64,000 nt of DNA from Allokutzneria sp. NRRL B-24872 (GCF_002155965.1 NZ_MUMH01000015.1:85271-149270); one strand, 5' to 3'. Shown: positions 8,233-16,725, counted from the first letter of the stretch. Numbers and translations: made by a program. Notes: generated by a model not told the origin, from the letters alone.

Positions 8233-8739
8233 CTACGGCGCCATCCTGACGAGCGGTTCCCACAGCGCGCGAATGTCCCTGGGCACGACCAACTCGGACC
8301 ACGAGTCGATGAGCAGCGCACCGTCGATGTACTCGAGGATGTCGTCGGCGCCACCCTCTTGGAGGACCAACTCGTAGCAGCGTCCGCGATCGCCCCGATC
8401 CGAGAGGTCGGAGATCTTCCCCGGGTGGGACCAGTTCAGGTGCAGCGGGAGGCGGACCGTCGCGAACGCCTTCCTGGGATCGAGCCTGGGCAGCCGAGTG
8501 GGAACCGTGGCGATGCGCCCGCGCGAGACGACGTGGTCCACGAAGGAGATCGCGGGTTCCACGGTGAGCTGGAAGCCGGCAGCGGAGAGGAGCCGCTCCA
8601 TCGTCTCCACCGTCGGAGACTTCCGGTCGTTCTCGTACGCGGACAACGTGGGACGCGACGTGCCCACCTGTTCAGCGAACTCCTCCTGGCTGAGCCCCGA
8701 TTCCTGACGCACTCGAAGCAGCATGTGGCCCGCGCTCAT
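8233..8739 (-). CDS. XRE-family regulator, partner of the AbiEii-like gene
   Basis: A 168-residue protein with an N-terminal helix-turn-helix (residues ~5-58, LLRVRQESGLSQEEFAEQVG ... RPTLSAYENDRKSPT) and an unassigned C-terminal part of about 100 residues. It sits two bases upstream of an AbiEii-like nucleotidyltransferase gene, so it is probably the antitoxin or regulator of that pair. A perfect 24-bp palindrome starts 11 bases upstream of its ATG and is a likely autoregulatory site. The start at 8739 was chosen because longer in-frame extensions run through the palindrome and into the divergent gene. Confidence 0.85.
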   Translation of the reverse strand: MSAGHMLLRVRQESGLSQEEFAEQVGTSRPTLSAYENDRKSPTVETMERLLSAAGFQLTVEPAISFVDHVVSRGRIATVPTRLPRLDPRKAFATVRLPLHLNWSHPGKISDLSDRGDRGRCYELVLQEGGADDILEYIDGALLIDSWSELVVPRDIRALWEPLVRMAP

Positions 8740-8750
8740 GCGACCAACGC

Positions 8751-8774
8751 TGACGTATCCGATCGGATACGTCA
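8751..8774. promoter_or_regulatory. Perfect 24-bp palindrome in a divergent promoter
   Basis: TGACGTATCCGA is followed directly by its exact reverse complement, giving a 24-bp perfect palindrome between the minus-strand XRE gene (start 8739) and the plus-strand phosphotransferase-like gene (start 8800). It is locally AT-richer than its surroundings. It is most likely the operator of the XRE protein and could control both directions. Confidence 0.7.
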
Positions 8775-8799
8775 AGCGCGGAGGTGCCAGGATCTGGGC

Positions 8800-9699
8800 A
8801 TGGGAACGCGGATCGGGTGGACAGAGCTGCCGCGGCACGTCCGCGCGGCCGTCGAAGAGATCATCGGTGGGCCGGTCGTCGAAGCGGTCTCGCAGCGCGG
8901 CGGCTTCTCGCCGGGCACAGCGGACCGTGTCCGGACGGCGGCCGGAAAGCGCGCGTTCGTCAAAGCCGTGGGGACCGAGCTGAACGACTTCAGCCCGCAG
9001 CTGCACCGCAGGGAAGCACGGGTGACCGCGGCGCTGCCGCCCGAGGTTCCCGCCCCGCGCCTGCTCGGGTCCTACGACGACGGCGACTGGGTCGCCCTGG
9101 TGCTGGAGGACGTCGAGGGCCGTCATCCGGCCACGCCGTGGCAGCCAGACGAGCTGGAGCGGGTTCTCGGCGCGGTGTCGACAGCCGCCCAAATGCCAGA
9201 CCTGATCAGCGCTGAGGAGTCGCTGGCGGAGGATTTCGCGGGCTGGCGACGGCTCTCCGAGAATCCGCCCGCTGACCTGGACCCGTGGGTCGCGCGGCAC
9301 CTGGACGTCCTGTGCAGGCTCGCGGATCGGGGGCTCGCGGCGACGAGAGGGGACGCCCTCGTGCACATGGACATCCGCGCGGACAACGTCCTGCTCGGAG
9401 CAGACGGCACGGTGACGGTGGTCGACTGGCCGTGGGCATGCCGGGGCGCGGAGTGGCTGGACCGCGCACTCCTGTTGATCAACGTGCGCCTGCACGGCGG
9501 CCACGACGCGTCCGCCCTGCTCGCCCAGCACACCGCGGACGCCGACCCGGACGACGTCATCGCCTTCCTCGGGGGCTTCGCGGGGACCTTCCTCGACGCG
9601 GCGCGGCAGCCAGCACCTCCGGGCCTGCCGACCGTGCGCGCCTTCCAACGAGCCCAAGGCGACGCGGTGCTGTCCTGGGTTCGCGAACTGCTCAATTGA
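8800..9699 (+). CDS. Aminoglycoside phosphotransferase (APH) family protein
   Basis: A 299-residue kinase-like protein. K55 in RAFVKAVG is the likely ATP-binding lysine, HMDIRADNVLL (D191 catalytic, N196) is the Brenner motif, and VVDWP (D209) replaces the DFG-type metal site. APH-family members phosphorylate aminoglycosides, macrolides or small metabolites, and the substrate here is unknown. It is followed 14 bases after its stop by an AAC(3)-like gene, so the two are probably cotranscribed. The ATG at 8800 has a GGAGG at 8780-8784, rather far upstream, and the promoter includes the 24-bp palindrome. Confidence 0.85.
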   Translation: MGTRIGWTELPRHVRAAVEEIIGGPVVEAVSQRGGFSPGTADRVRTAAGKRAFVKAVGTELNDFSPQLHRREARVTAALPPEVPAPRLLGSYDDGDWVALVLEDVEGRHPATPWQPDELERVLGAVSTAAQMPDLISAEESLAEDFAGWRRLSENPPADLDPWVARHLDVLCRLADRGLAATRGDALVHMDIRADNVLLGADGTVTVVDWPWACRGAEWLDRALLLINVRLHGGHDASALLAQHTADADPDDVIAFLGGFAGTFLDAARQPAPPGLPTVRAFQRAQGDAVLSWVRELLN

Positions 9700-9713
9700 G
9701 AAGCGGAGACCAC

Positions 9714-10538
9714 ATGGCCCTGCGCCACGACGACCTCACCGAGGGCTGGCTCCGCGCCGGAGTCACAGCAGCCATGACAGTGATCGTGCACTCGTCGCTG
9801 TCCAGCCTGGGGCAGGTCGACGGCGGCGCCGCCACGGTCGTGGAGAGCCTGCTGTCCGCGGTCGGGCCCGAAGGCACGATCGTCACACCGGCCTTCACGC
9901 CGCACGTGACGGACCCGTCTCCTGAGCACCGCGGAGCGCCGGACAACGAGCTGCTGCGACGACGAGCAGCCGTTCCGCTGTTCCACCCGGACCTGCCCAC
10001 CACCATGGGAGCCGTCGCCGAAGCGCTGCGCGCGCGTTCCGACAGCGTGCGCAGCTCGCATCCCCAGGCGTCCGTGGCCGCCGTCGGTGCCCGGGCGCGG
10101 GAGATCGTGAGCCATCAGTCCCTGGGGTTCGCCCTCGGGCACGATTCCCCGTTCGCGCGGCTGCACGACGTCGATGCCCGCATCCTTCTCATCGGCGTCG
10201 GGCACGACCGCAACAGCTTCCTGCACCACGCGGAGTCCCTGACCCCGGAACCTCGGCTGAAGGCCCGCCGCTTCCCGATGAGCCTCGTCGGGGAACGGGT
10301 GTGGGTGGAGACCGTCGACGTCGGCGACGACAACGGCACGCACTTCCCCAGGGTTGGCCGCGAGTTCGAGGAGCACGCGCACGTACGCCCCGTCACCGTC
10401 GGCAACGCGGCCTGCGTGCTCGTTCCGGCCAAGCCGTTCCGGGAGTTCGCGGTATCCCGCCTCACGGAACTGCTCGCGGCCCGGCAGCGGGACCCAGCAC
10501 AATGGGGGCATGCCAACGTACGAGTTCCGCTGTCGTGA
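9714..10538 (+). CDS. AAC(3)-family aminoglycoside N-acetyltransferase-like protein
   Basis: A 274-residue member of the antibiotic_NAT fold. Family hallmarks include the N-terminal HSSLSSLGQVDGG, the FHPDLPTTMG segment, SHPQASVAAVG, and HDRNSFLHHAES, which aligns with the acceptor-site His of AAC(3) enzymes. Some relatives (YokD-type) are not resistance enzymes, so the substrate is uncertain. The upstream APH gene suggests a two-enzyme modification unit. The ATG at 9714 is preceded by AAGCGGAGA. Its 3' end overlaps the start of the FmdB-like gene by 29 bases. Confidence 0.88.
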   Translation: MALRHDDLTEGWLRAGVTAAMTVIVHSSLSSLGQVDGGAATVVESLLSAVGPEGTIVTPAFTPHVTDPSPEHRGAPDNELLRRRAAVPLFHPDLPTTMGAVAEALRARSDSVRSSHPQASVAAVGARAREIVSHQSLGFALGHDSPFARLHDVDARILLIGVGHDRNSFLHHAESLTPEPRLKARRFPMSLVGERVWVETVDVGDDNGTHFPRVGREFEEHAHVRPVTVGNAACVLVPAKPFREFAVSRLTELLAARQRDPAQWGHANVRVPLS

Positions 10539-10740
10539 GTGCTCCGGCACGTTTGAGGTGAAGCGCCCGATGAGCGCGGCCTCCGATCCCGCGCGGTGCC
10601 CCGCCGGTCACGAGGACACGGTGAAGCTGCTGACCACGGTCGGCTTTGCCGGGTCAGCCAGTGCCGGGTCAGCGAGTGCGGCGGCGCCCGCAGGCGGCGG
10701 TGGCGGCGGGGGTTGCTGCGGTGGGGGCTGCTGCGGCTGA
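10510..10740 (+). CDS. FmdB-family zinc-ribbon protein
   Basis: A 76-residue protein. The N-terminal MPTYEFRCRECSGTFEV and the following RCPAGH give the CxxC...CxxH metal site of the FmdB/CxxC_CXXC_SSSS family. The tail is unusual: a Ser/Ala-rich linker, then a Gly run, and the two vicinal cysteine pairs of CCGGGCCG at the very C-terminus. Members are small putative regulatory proteins. The start overlaps the AAC(3)-like gene by 29 bases. It converges with the hypothetical gene at 10749. Confidence 0.85.
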   Translation: MPTYEFRCRECSGTFEVKRPMSAASDPARCPAGHEDTVKLLTTVGFAGSASAGSASAAAPAGGGGGGGCCGGGCCG

Positions 10741-10748
10741 TCCGCGCC

Positions 10749-11510
10749 TCAGCACCACACCACCGGGTTGCCGACCTTCACGGCCGCCTCGAACACGGTC
10801 GTGAGCGCGCGCACCTGGAACTCGAAGTCGGCGGCCGCGTACGCCTTGGCGCGGATGAGCAGCGTGCTCGCCCGGTCGCCGACAGCGGTGCCGATCCGCG
10901 TCTCACCGAGCTCTTCGCGGTCCAGATCGGTCAGCCACGCGCCATCGCCGTCAACGCGTTGCCGGGTCCGGAGCGCGCGGAAGACCTCCCGCTCGCCCTC
11001 GACCACGAACAGGCCGCCGGAATCGACGCCGAGCCGACCACCCGGCCCGATCGAGAAGAAACCGCCGTACGCCGGGTTCTGCCGGGCGACCACCGCGCCG
11101 GTGTCACCGTCGTACAGCTCGGCCCGCTCGCCGATCCGTTGGCACGACGCGAAATCCGCCAGTTCGACCAGTGCGCGAGCAGACACGTCCGGCTCCACGG
11201 TGCCGCCGTTGCCCGAGGGCAGGATCGACCGCAGCACGGGGAAGCCACCGACAGCGCCGAGCGCCCACTGGAACTGCCGCACGCCGGACCAGGTGCCGAT
11301 CCGCTGCGACGCGTACTCCATGTCCGAATGCTCGCAGCAGTCAACCCGCCAGCCGTCGAAGCGGCTGAACAGCTCCTCGTTGCCGTCGTAGAGCAGATCC
11401 AGCTCAGGTCCGTGCTCGTCCAGCACCACGACCAGCTCGCGCGGCACCGGGGGCGGCGTGGTGCGCCCCTCAGCCCAACACCGGCACAGGACGAACGCGT
11501 CCAACCCCAT
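10749..11510 (-). CDS. Conserved hypothetical protein
   Basis: A 253-residue soluble protein that I do not recognise at function level. It starts MGLDAFVLCRCWAEGRTT. The N-terminal half has several Cys/His residues (LCRCW; CCEHSDMEY) and aromatic residues, and no catalytic motif is evident. No signal peptide or transmembrane segment is present. Its start is nine bases downstream of the stop of the FMN-binding gene at 11520 on the same strand, so the two are probably cotranscribed. Confidence 0.75.
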   Translation of the reverse strand: MGLDAFVLCRCWAEGRTTPPPVPRELVVVLDEHGPELDLLYDGNEELFSRFDGWRVDCCEHSDMEYASQRIGTWSGVRQFQWALGAVGGFPVLRSILPSGNGGTVEPDVSARALVELADFASCQRIGERAELYDGDTGAVVARQNPAYGGFFSIGPGGRLGVDSGGLFVVEGEREVFRALRTRQRVDGDGAWLTDLDREELGETRIGTAVGDRASTLLIRAKAYAAADFEFQVRALTTVFEAAVKVGNPVVWC

Positions 11511-11519
11511 GCGGGCAAC

Positions 11520-11996
11520 CTACTGGCGTTCCATGCGGCGCAGTCCACCCCCTTCCGTCCACAGCTCGACGACGAGCCGGTTGCCCTCGACGCTGGTGTG
11601 CACGACCTCGTCGATGTCGAGGAGGAACAGGTGCGAGGGGCCCGGGGGTGCCTCGCCCCCACTCGCGTCGCTGATCTCCTTGTGGCGCACCCGGTCGGTG
11701 ATCTCCACCGCGGTACCGGAGAACTTGGCGTCGCCGGTCCAGGACTCGCCGCCGTTCCCCGTCCCGCTGTGCACCGCGCAGCGCGGATCGCGTTGCAGGT
11801 CAAGCGCTTTGCGGGACTGCCACATCGCGCCGAGCCACAGCTGTCCGTCGACGAACTCGACCTCGATGCCGCTGATCCTGGGTGATCCGTCCCGGCGCAG
11901 CGTCGCCAACGTCTTGTTCGTGTACGCGTCGAAGCTCTCCTTGACCCGCCGCGCGAACTGCGACGCGGAGGCTTCGACGTCCGACCAAGTTGCCAT
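11520..11996 (-). CDS. Pyridoxamine 5'-phosphate oxidase-like FMN-binding protein
   Basis: A 158-residue split-barrel protein. The N-terminal pattern (FDAYTNKTLATLRRDGSPRIS, followed by a strand ending in GQLWLGAM and SRKALDLQRDPRCAVHS) is typical of PNPOx-like/F420 or FMN-binding proteins of actinomycetes. The substrate is not deducible. The ATG at 11996 gives MATWSDVEA; the upstream in-frame ATG at 12017 overlaps the neighbouring hairpin and is less likely. It probably leads the hypothetical gene at 10749. Confidence 0.85.
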   Translation of the reverse strand: MATWSDVEASASQFARRVKESFDAYTNKTLATLRRDGSPRISGIEVEFVDGQLWLGAMWQSRKALDLQRDPRCAVHSGTGNGGESWTGDAKFSGTAVEITDRVRHKEISDASGGEAPPGPSHLFLLDIDEVVHTSVEGNRLVVELWTEGGGLRRMERQ

Positions 11997-12016
11997 GCCC
12001 CAGAAGCTAGAACACA

Positions 12017-12034
12017 CCCCTGACAGTCACGGGG
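12017..12034 (-). terminator. Small hairpin after the 3-hydroxyacyl-CoA dehydrogenase gene
   Basis: CCCCTGA pairs with TCAcGGGG (one bulged base) around a 3-base loop, immediately 3' of the minus-strand dehydrogenase stop at 12037. It is plausible as a weak terminator between that gene and the PNPOx-like gene. Confidence 0.35.
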
Positions 12035-12036
12035 GC

Positions 12037-13812
12037 TCAGACCGTGTAGTCGCGGAAACCCTTGCCGGTCTTACGCCCCAGCCGCCCGGCCGTGACCAGG
12101 TGCTCCAGCAGCGGAGCCGGCGAGAACCCGGCCTCGCGGAACTCCAGGTAGAGCTCGCGCTGGATCGCCAGTGCCACGTCCAGACCCACCACGTCCAGCA
12201 GCGAGAACGGCCCCATCGGCAGGCCGCAGCCGATGGTCATCGCGCCGTCGATGTCGTCGGCGTCGGCGTAGTGCGCCTCCAGCATCCGAACGGCGTCGTT
12301 GAGGTAGGGGAACAGCAGCGCGTTGACGATGAAGCCCGCGCGGTCGCCGCAGCTCACCGCGTGCTTGCCGAGCCTCGTGCACACCGCGCGCGCCGTCGCG
12401 AGCACATCGGGGGACGTCGAGATCGTGTGCACCACCTCGACCAGCTTCATCACCTGGGCGGGGTTGAAGAAGTGCAGCCCGACCACGTCGGCGGGGCGCG
12501 AAGTGGCCGCGGCGCACTCGATCACCGGCAGCGAGGAGGTCGTGGTCGCGAGCACCGCGCCCGGCTTGCACACCTCGTCCAGCGCGCCGAAGACGGCCTT
12601 CTTGACCTCCAGCTCCTCGGCGACGGCCTCGACGACCAGGTCGCAGTCGGCGAAGTCGTCGAAGCTGGTCGTGGTGCGAATGCGCGCGAGCGCGGCGTCA
12701 CGCTGGTCCTCGGTGAGCTTTCCGCGCAGCACGGCCTTGTTCAGCGACCGGCGCACTGTCTCCAGCGCCGCGCTCGCCTTCACCTCGCTGCGCGCGCGCA
12801 TCAGGACATCGTTGCCCGCCTTGGCAAAGACCTCGACGATGCCCGCCGCCATGGTGCCCGTGCCGACGACGCCGACCCGCTGCACCTCACGCACTCGACC
12901 GCCCTGCACGGCGTCGCCCGGCGTCTGCGCGTCGGGCACCACGACCGGCGAGTCGAGGTCGTCGTAGGTGTAGAAACCGCGGCCGGACTTCCTCCCGAGC
13001 AGGCCAGCGGTGATCATCTGCTTGAGCACGGGAGCCGGTGCGTGCAAACGGTTCCGCGACTGGTGGTACATCGTGTCCAGGATCTCGTAGGCCGTGTCCA
13101 GGCCCATCAGATCCAGCAGCTGCAACGGTCCCATCGGATAGCCGCAACCGAAACGCATCGCCGCGTCGATGTCCTCGCGCGAGGCGTAGCGCGACTCGAA
13201 CATGCGCACTGCGTGGTTGAGGTAGCCGAAGAGCAGCGCGTTGGCGATGAAGCCCGCGCGGTCACCGATCACCACCGGCACCTTGCCGAGGCCTTCGACG
13301 AACGCGACAACGTCGGCGATCACCTCCGGCTCGGTGACCACTGTGCGCACGACCTCGACCAGCTTGAGCACGGGCGCCGGGTTGAAGAAGTGCATCCCGA
13401 CGACCTTGCCCGGCCGCTTCGTGACGACGGACAGCTCGGTGACCGACAGCGAGGAGGTGTTGGACGCCAGCACGACCTCGGGCCGGCACACGCGGTCCAG
13501 CTCGGCGAAGACCGCTGCCTTCAGCTCCATCCGCTCCGGCACCGCCTCGATCACCAGATCGACATCGGCGAGATCGGAAAGCGTTGTGGTGTAGCGAATC
13601 CGGCCGAACAGCTCGCTCTGGTCACCGCTGGAGAGCTTGTCCCGCGACACCGCGCGCGCCGTGGAGTGCTCCAGGTGCGCCCGTCCGCGCAGCACCGCGT
13701 CCTCGTCCAGCTCCACCGCGACGACCCGGAGCCCAGTACGGGCGAGCACCTCCGCGATGCCCGCACCCATGGTGCCGAGTCCGACAACTCCGACCGTGTC
13801 GATGCGAGCCAC
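12037..13812 (-). CDS. Tandem 3-hydroxyacyl-CoA (3-hydroxybutyryl-CoA) dehydrogenase
   Basis: A 591-residue protein made of two complete dehydrogenase units. Each has an N-terminal Rossmann domain (VGVVGLGTMGAGIAEV at the start; VGVVGTGTMAAGIVEV near 310) and a C-terminal 3HCDH domain. The first unit has the catalytic H141 in GMHFFNPAP and the SNTSS motif at 117-121. The second retains GLHFFNPAQ but has TTTSS where SNTSS is expected, so the second active site may be altered. It catalyses NAD-dependent oxidation of 3-hydroxyacyl-CoA in fatty-acid or butyrate-type metabolism. No other beta-oxidation gene is adjacent. Confidence 0.92.
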   Translation of the reverse strand: MARIDTVGVVGLGTMGAGIAEVLARTGLRVVAVELDEDAVLRGRAHLEHSTARAVSRDKLSSGDQSELFGRIRYTTTLSDLADVDLVIEAVPERMELKAAVFAELDRVCRPEVVLASNTSSLSVTELSVVTKRPGKVVGMHFFNPAPVLKLVEVVRTVVTEPEVIADVVAFVEGLGKVPVVIGDRAGFIANALLFGYLNHAVRMFESRYASREDIDAAMRFGCGYPMGPLQLLDLMGLDTAYEILDTMYHQSRNRLHAPAPVLKQMITAGLLGRKSGRGFYTYDDLDSPVVVPDAQTPGDAVQGGRVREVQRVGVVGTGTMAAGIVEVFAKAGNDVLMRARSEVKASAALETVRRSLNKAVLRGKLTEDQRDAALARIRTTTSFDDFADCDLVVEAVAEELEVKKAVFGALDEVCKPGAVLATTTSSLPVIECAAATSRPADVVGLHFFNPAQVMKLVEVVHTISTSPDVLATARAVCTRLGKHAVSCGDRAGFIVNALLFPYLNDAVRMLEAHYADADDIDGAMTIGCGLPMGPFSLLDVVGLDVALAIQRELYLEFREAGFSPAPLLEHLVTAGRLGRKTGKGFRDYTV

Positions 13813-13944
13813 GAGCTACCTCCCACGCCGTCGGGGAACCGGAGCACGCAGGGAGCGAGCACGCTACGCGCCGGTAACTTCACGTGATAGTGCCACGTTC
13901 GACGAGGTGGGCGCCGTGAGCTTCGCCACGGCGAGCGCGGAGAG

Positions 13945-15030
13945 TCACATGGCGGGCAGCTTCGGGGCGATCAGCTCGGCCCCGGCGCGCGCCTTCTGGC
14001 AGGCGGCCTCCGGACCGGCCGGGGTCAGCGCCATGACGCTGAACGCCTCCTTCTTGCCGGGGGTCTGGGTCTCGAAGGGGATGTGCGAGATCTCGACCGT
14101 GCAGGCGCCGGGCATGCCGGGCGCGGAGAACGGCAGCTGGACGGTGACCGCGGGCCTGCCCGCGATCGGCGGAATCGACTTCACCATCTCGCCCGGCGTC
14201 GAGGTGAGGCCGACGTCGACGATGAGAGCTTCGGCATTGGAGGCCTTGGGGTCAACGGTCCACAGGCAGTTGCGGATGCTGGTCCCCTGGTGGCGCGGCG
14301 GGGTGCCGCCGGTCACCGCGGTCACCACGTCGGGGGTGACCAGGCCGCAGGAGTCCACGTTCACCAGGGAGTTGGCGGACACCGAGCGACGCGTGATCTG
14401 CCCGCCGCGCATCACCTTCAGCGCGCTGGAGAGCACGGTCTCGGCGGACTCGCACGGATCGGCCTGGGTCGTGTTGTTCCTCGTCGTGACCTCGACCTCG
14501 ATCATCGACTTGTCCTTGAAGAGCACGCGGCGGGTGCAGATCCTCGGCTCCTGGGAGGAGTAGACCTCGAAGTCGTCACGGGACTCCTTGGTCAGCGGCC
14601 CCCTCGCCCCCTTCGAGGCGGTCTCCTCGTCGAGGTAGACCATGCCGGAGTTCAGCGCGATGTCGACGATGCCGAGGTTCGGGGCCTTCTGGCTGGGGTC
14701 CTTGGGCGGATCACCCGCCCAGACCTCGATGCCGAAGGTGCACACGTCGATCTTCGTCTTGCCACCGAAGTACAGGACGTTCTTGCCCAGCGTCTCCTGC
14801 GCGTCCCTGGGGAACAGCGCGCACGGGTCGACCTCCCTGCGCGTGTTCAGCGCGCCGAGCCCGGCGATCGGACCGGTGCCCGGGTCGATCTTGCTCTTGG
14901 CCTTCTTGGCCTTCTCCTCGGCCCCAGGAGAGGCCACCGGCTCGCCGGGCACCGCTGAGGTGCACGCGGCCGTGAACGCGATGGACGCCACGGCGACGGT
15001 GGCGAGGAAACGAGACCCCCAGCTAGGCAT
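13945..15030 (-). CDS. DUF3558-type lipoprotein with internal duplication
   Basis: A 361-residue predicted lipoprotein. The signal peptide ends in the lipobox FTAAC (Cys23). A Lys/Pro-rich linker leads to a DUF3558-like domain with the signature EVDPCALF (around residue 66), and a second related segment begins near VNVDSCGLV. Function is unknown: DUF3558 proteins are cell-envelope lipoproteins abundant in Pseudonocardiales. Its ATG is 17 bases beyond the stop of the second DUF3558 gene (15048), on the same strand, so the two probably form an operon. Confidence 0.85.
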   Translation of the reverse strand: MPSWGSRFLATVAVASIAFTAACTSAVPGEPVASPGAEEKAKKAKSKIDPGTGPIAGLGALNTRREVDPCALFPRDAQETLGKNVLYFGGKTKIDVCTFGIEVWAGDPPKDPSQKAPNLGIVDIALNSGMVYLDEETASKGARGPLTKESRDDFEVYSSQEPRICTRRVLFKDKSMIEVEVTTRNNTTQADPCESAETVLSSALKVMRGGQITRRSVSANSLVNVDSCGLVTPDVVTAVTGGTPPRHQGTSIRNCLWTVDPKASNAEALIVDVGLTSTPGEMVKSIPPIAGRPAVTVQLPFSAPGMPGACTVEISHIPFETQTPGKKEAFSVMALTPAGPEAACQKARAGAELIAPKLPAM

Positions 15031-15047
15031 GGCGGCATGCTAGGCCC

Positions 15048-15977
15048 TCAAGGGACGCGGGGCAGCTTCGGCCACACTTTTCCCGCCAGCTCCAGGCCCG
15101 TCGCGCACAGCTGCCGGGGTTGCTGGTCCGCGAAGACGACGAGCGCGATGGTCTCCACCTTGTCCCGCGCGAAGCCGATGTGCTGCGTGGCGACGCGACA
15201 AGCCGGTGGCAGCGGCCCCTCTGCGGGCTCAGCGCGGACCTGCGTCTGCCGCCCTGCCACATCGCGGACTTCGGTGAGCCGCTGCGCGCTCACACCGATG
15301 TTCAGCACGACCCCCGTGTAGTCGGGTTTGCTCGCACCCCAACGGCAGTTGTGCCGGTTCGGCCCGTGCCTCGGCTCGACATCGCCCGCGAGCGCGGCGA
15401 CCTCAGCTCCGGCCAGCAGCTCGCACGGGTCGATGTGCAGCCACGAACTCGGCGAGGCCGGGAAGAACCGGTACTTCCCTTGCAGCACCGAGAAAACCAC
15501 GGAGTCGGCGAGTGCGGCCGCGATGGCGCACGAGTCGGTCCTGGCTCCGTCCCTGGGAACCGCGTTCACCTGGACGTAGCGGAGGTCGGGGAAGACGACG
15601 TTGGCCGCGCAGGTGTCCTCGTGCGGCACGGGGCTCGCCACGCGCAGGGAGCCGCGCCGGGTGAACGCCGTGCCGAGCGAGGACAGTTCCCGCTCGTCGG
15701 AGAGCCGGTTGTCGGTCATCACCCCGAGGTGGACGGTGCCGCCGCCGGGCTGCGCGAGCGGGATCTCACAGGTGTTGAGGTCGAACGCCTCGATCCGCTC
15801 CGGCGGGGTGCCGTAGCGGCCGGGCAGCGCCGCGTCGACGAAGCCGCACGGGTCGACGCGGTGCCAGTCGACGACCGTCCCCGCCGGCGCCTCGGCGGGG
15901 ACGGCAGCGGGCGGGTCGGGCGCCGCACAGCCGCTGAGCAGCAGCGCTCCCACCAGGCAGATTCCCCCGAACCCCAT
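15048..15977 (-). CDS. DUF3558-type lipoprotein with internal duplication
   Basis: A 309-residue predicted lipoprotein with a very short signal peptide ending in LLLSGC (Cys17). Two DUF3558-like halves are visible, marked by HRVDPCGF (about residue 41) and LHIDPCELL (about 185). Paired cysteines in each half probably form disulfides outside the membrane. It lies just upstream of a second DUF3558 gene and is a divergent paralogue of it. No enzymatic motif is seen. Confidence 0.85.
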   Translation of the reverse strand: MGFGGICLVGALLLSGCAAPDPPAAVPAEAPAGTVVDWHRVDPCGFVDAALPGRYGTPPERIEAFDLNTCEIPLAQPGGGTVHLGVMTDNRLSDERELSSLGTAFTRRGSLRVASPVPHEDTCAANVVFPDLRYVQVNAVPRDGARTDSCAIAAALADSVVFSVLQGKYRFFPASPSSWLHIDPCELLAGAEVAALAGDVEPRHGPNRHNCRWGASKPDYTGVVLNIGVSAQRLTEVRDVAGRQTQVRAEPAEGPLPPACRVATQHIGFARDKVETIALVVFADQQPRQLCATGLELAGKVWPKLPRVP

Positions 15978-16023
15978 GCGGCCGACACTAGGTCAGCCGC
16001 CGGGGAGCCGCACCTGGTCGCTC

Positions 16024-16725
16024 CTACTCGCCGAAACCGGATTCAAGCAGCTCAGCGAGGGCGTCGACGGCCTTCTGCGCGTCCCGGCCAACCGCCCGGA
16101 CGAGTAGTTCGTCACCGCCCCGCGCGCCGAGTCCCATCAGCGCCAGCACACTGCGCGCGTCGACCTCCTGGTCGCCGTGCCGGATCGAGACCTCGGCGTC
16201 CAGTTCGGCGACGGCGCGGGCGGTCAGCGCCGCTGGCCTCGCGTGCATGCCGAGTTCGTTGCGCAGCACGAAGGTCCGCTCCAGCAGGCCGTCGCCACCG
16301 CCGTAGACGTGCCGGTCGAGGTCCACCTCGTCGAAGGCCTCGCCCTGCACGAAAGCGTGCGCCATGGCCGCCGCCGAGCCGACCGCGTCGAGGTCCGCCC
16401 CGCCCTGCGCGCACACCGCCGCCGCGACCGCGCCCTCCACCAGCGGCGCGTCGGCGACGATGGCGCGGATCGGCGTGGTCAGCGACTCGACGGCCAGCTC
16501 AGCGGTCATCTGCGCGCTGCCGAGGTCGTAGAGCAGCACCACTCCGGCTCCGGAGTCCGCGCGCTCCAACGCGGCCGACACGCGGTCGAAGTCCGTGCCC
16601 AGTCCCCCGTCCTCGGTGCCGCCCGCGGGCATGATCCGCACATCAGGGGCCATCTGGGCGGCCAGCTCCGTCACACCCGCCGCCAGCGCGGCGCTGTGCG
16701 AGACGATGACCAGGCCGACTCTCAC
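16024..16725 (-). CDS. dhaM: PTS-dependent dihydroxyacetone kinase phosphotransferase subunit DhaM
   Basis: A 233-residue protein with two phosphotransfer domains. Residues 1-120 are an EIIA-Man domain with the phosphorylated H10 in VIVSHSAAL. After a linker, residues ~150-233 are an HPr domain with H161 in LGMHARPAA and the regulatory-loop segment SVLALMGLGARGG. It passes phosphate from enzyme I to DhaL-bound ADP, so the kinase here depends on phosphoenolpyruvate. The GTG at 16725 follows GAGGAG and lies 10 bases after the dhaL stop. A longer in-frame reading overlaps dhaL and is rejected. The E. coli-type third domain (EI-like) is absent. Confidence 0.92.
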   Translation of the reverse strand: MRVGLVIVSHSAALAAGVTELAAQMAPDVRIMPAGGTEDGGLGTDFDRVSAALERADSGAGVVLLYDLGSAQMTAELAVESLTTPIRAIVADAPLVEGAVAAAVCAQGGADLDAVGSAAAMAHAFVQGEAFDEVDLDRHVYGGGDGLLERTFVLRNELGMHARPAALTARAVAELDAEVSIRHGDQEVDARSVLALMGLGARGGDELLVRAVGRDAQKAVDALAELLESGFGE

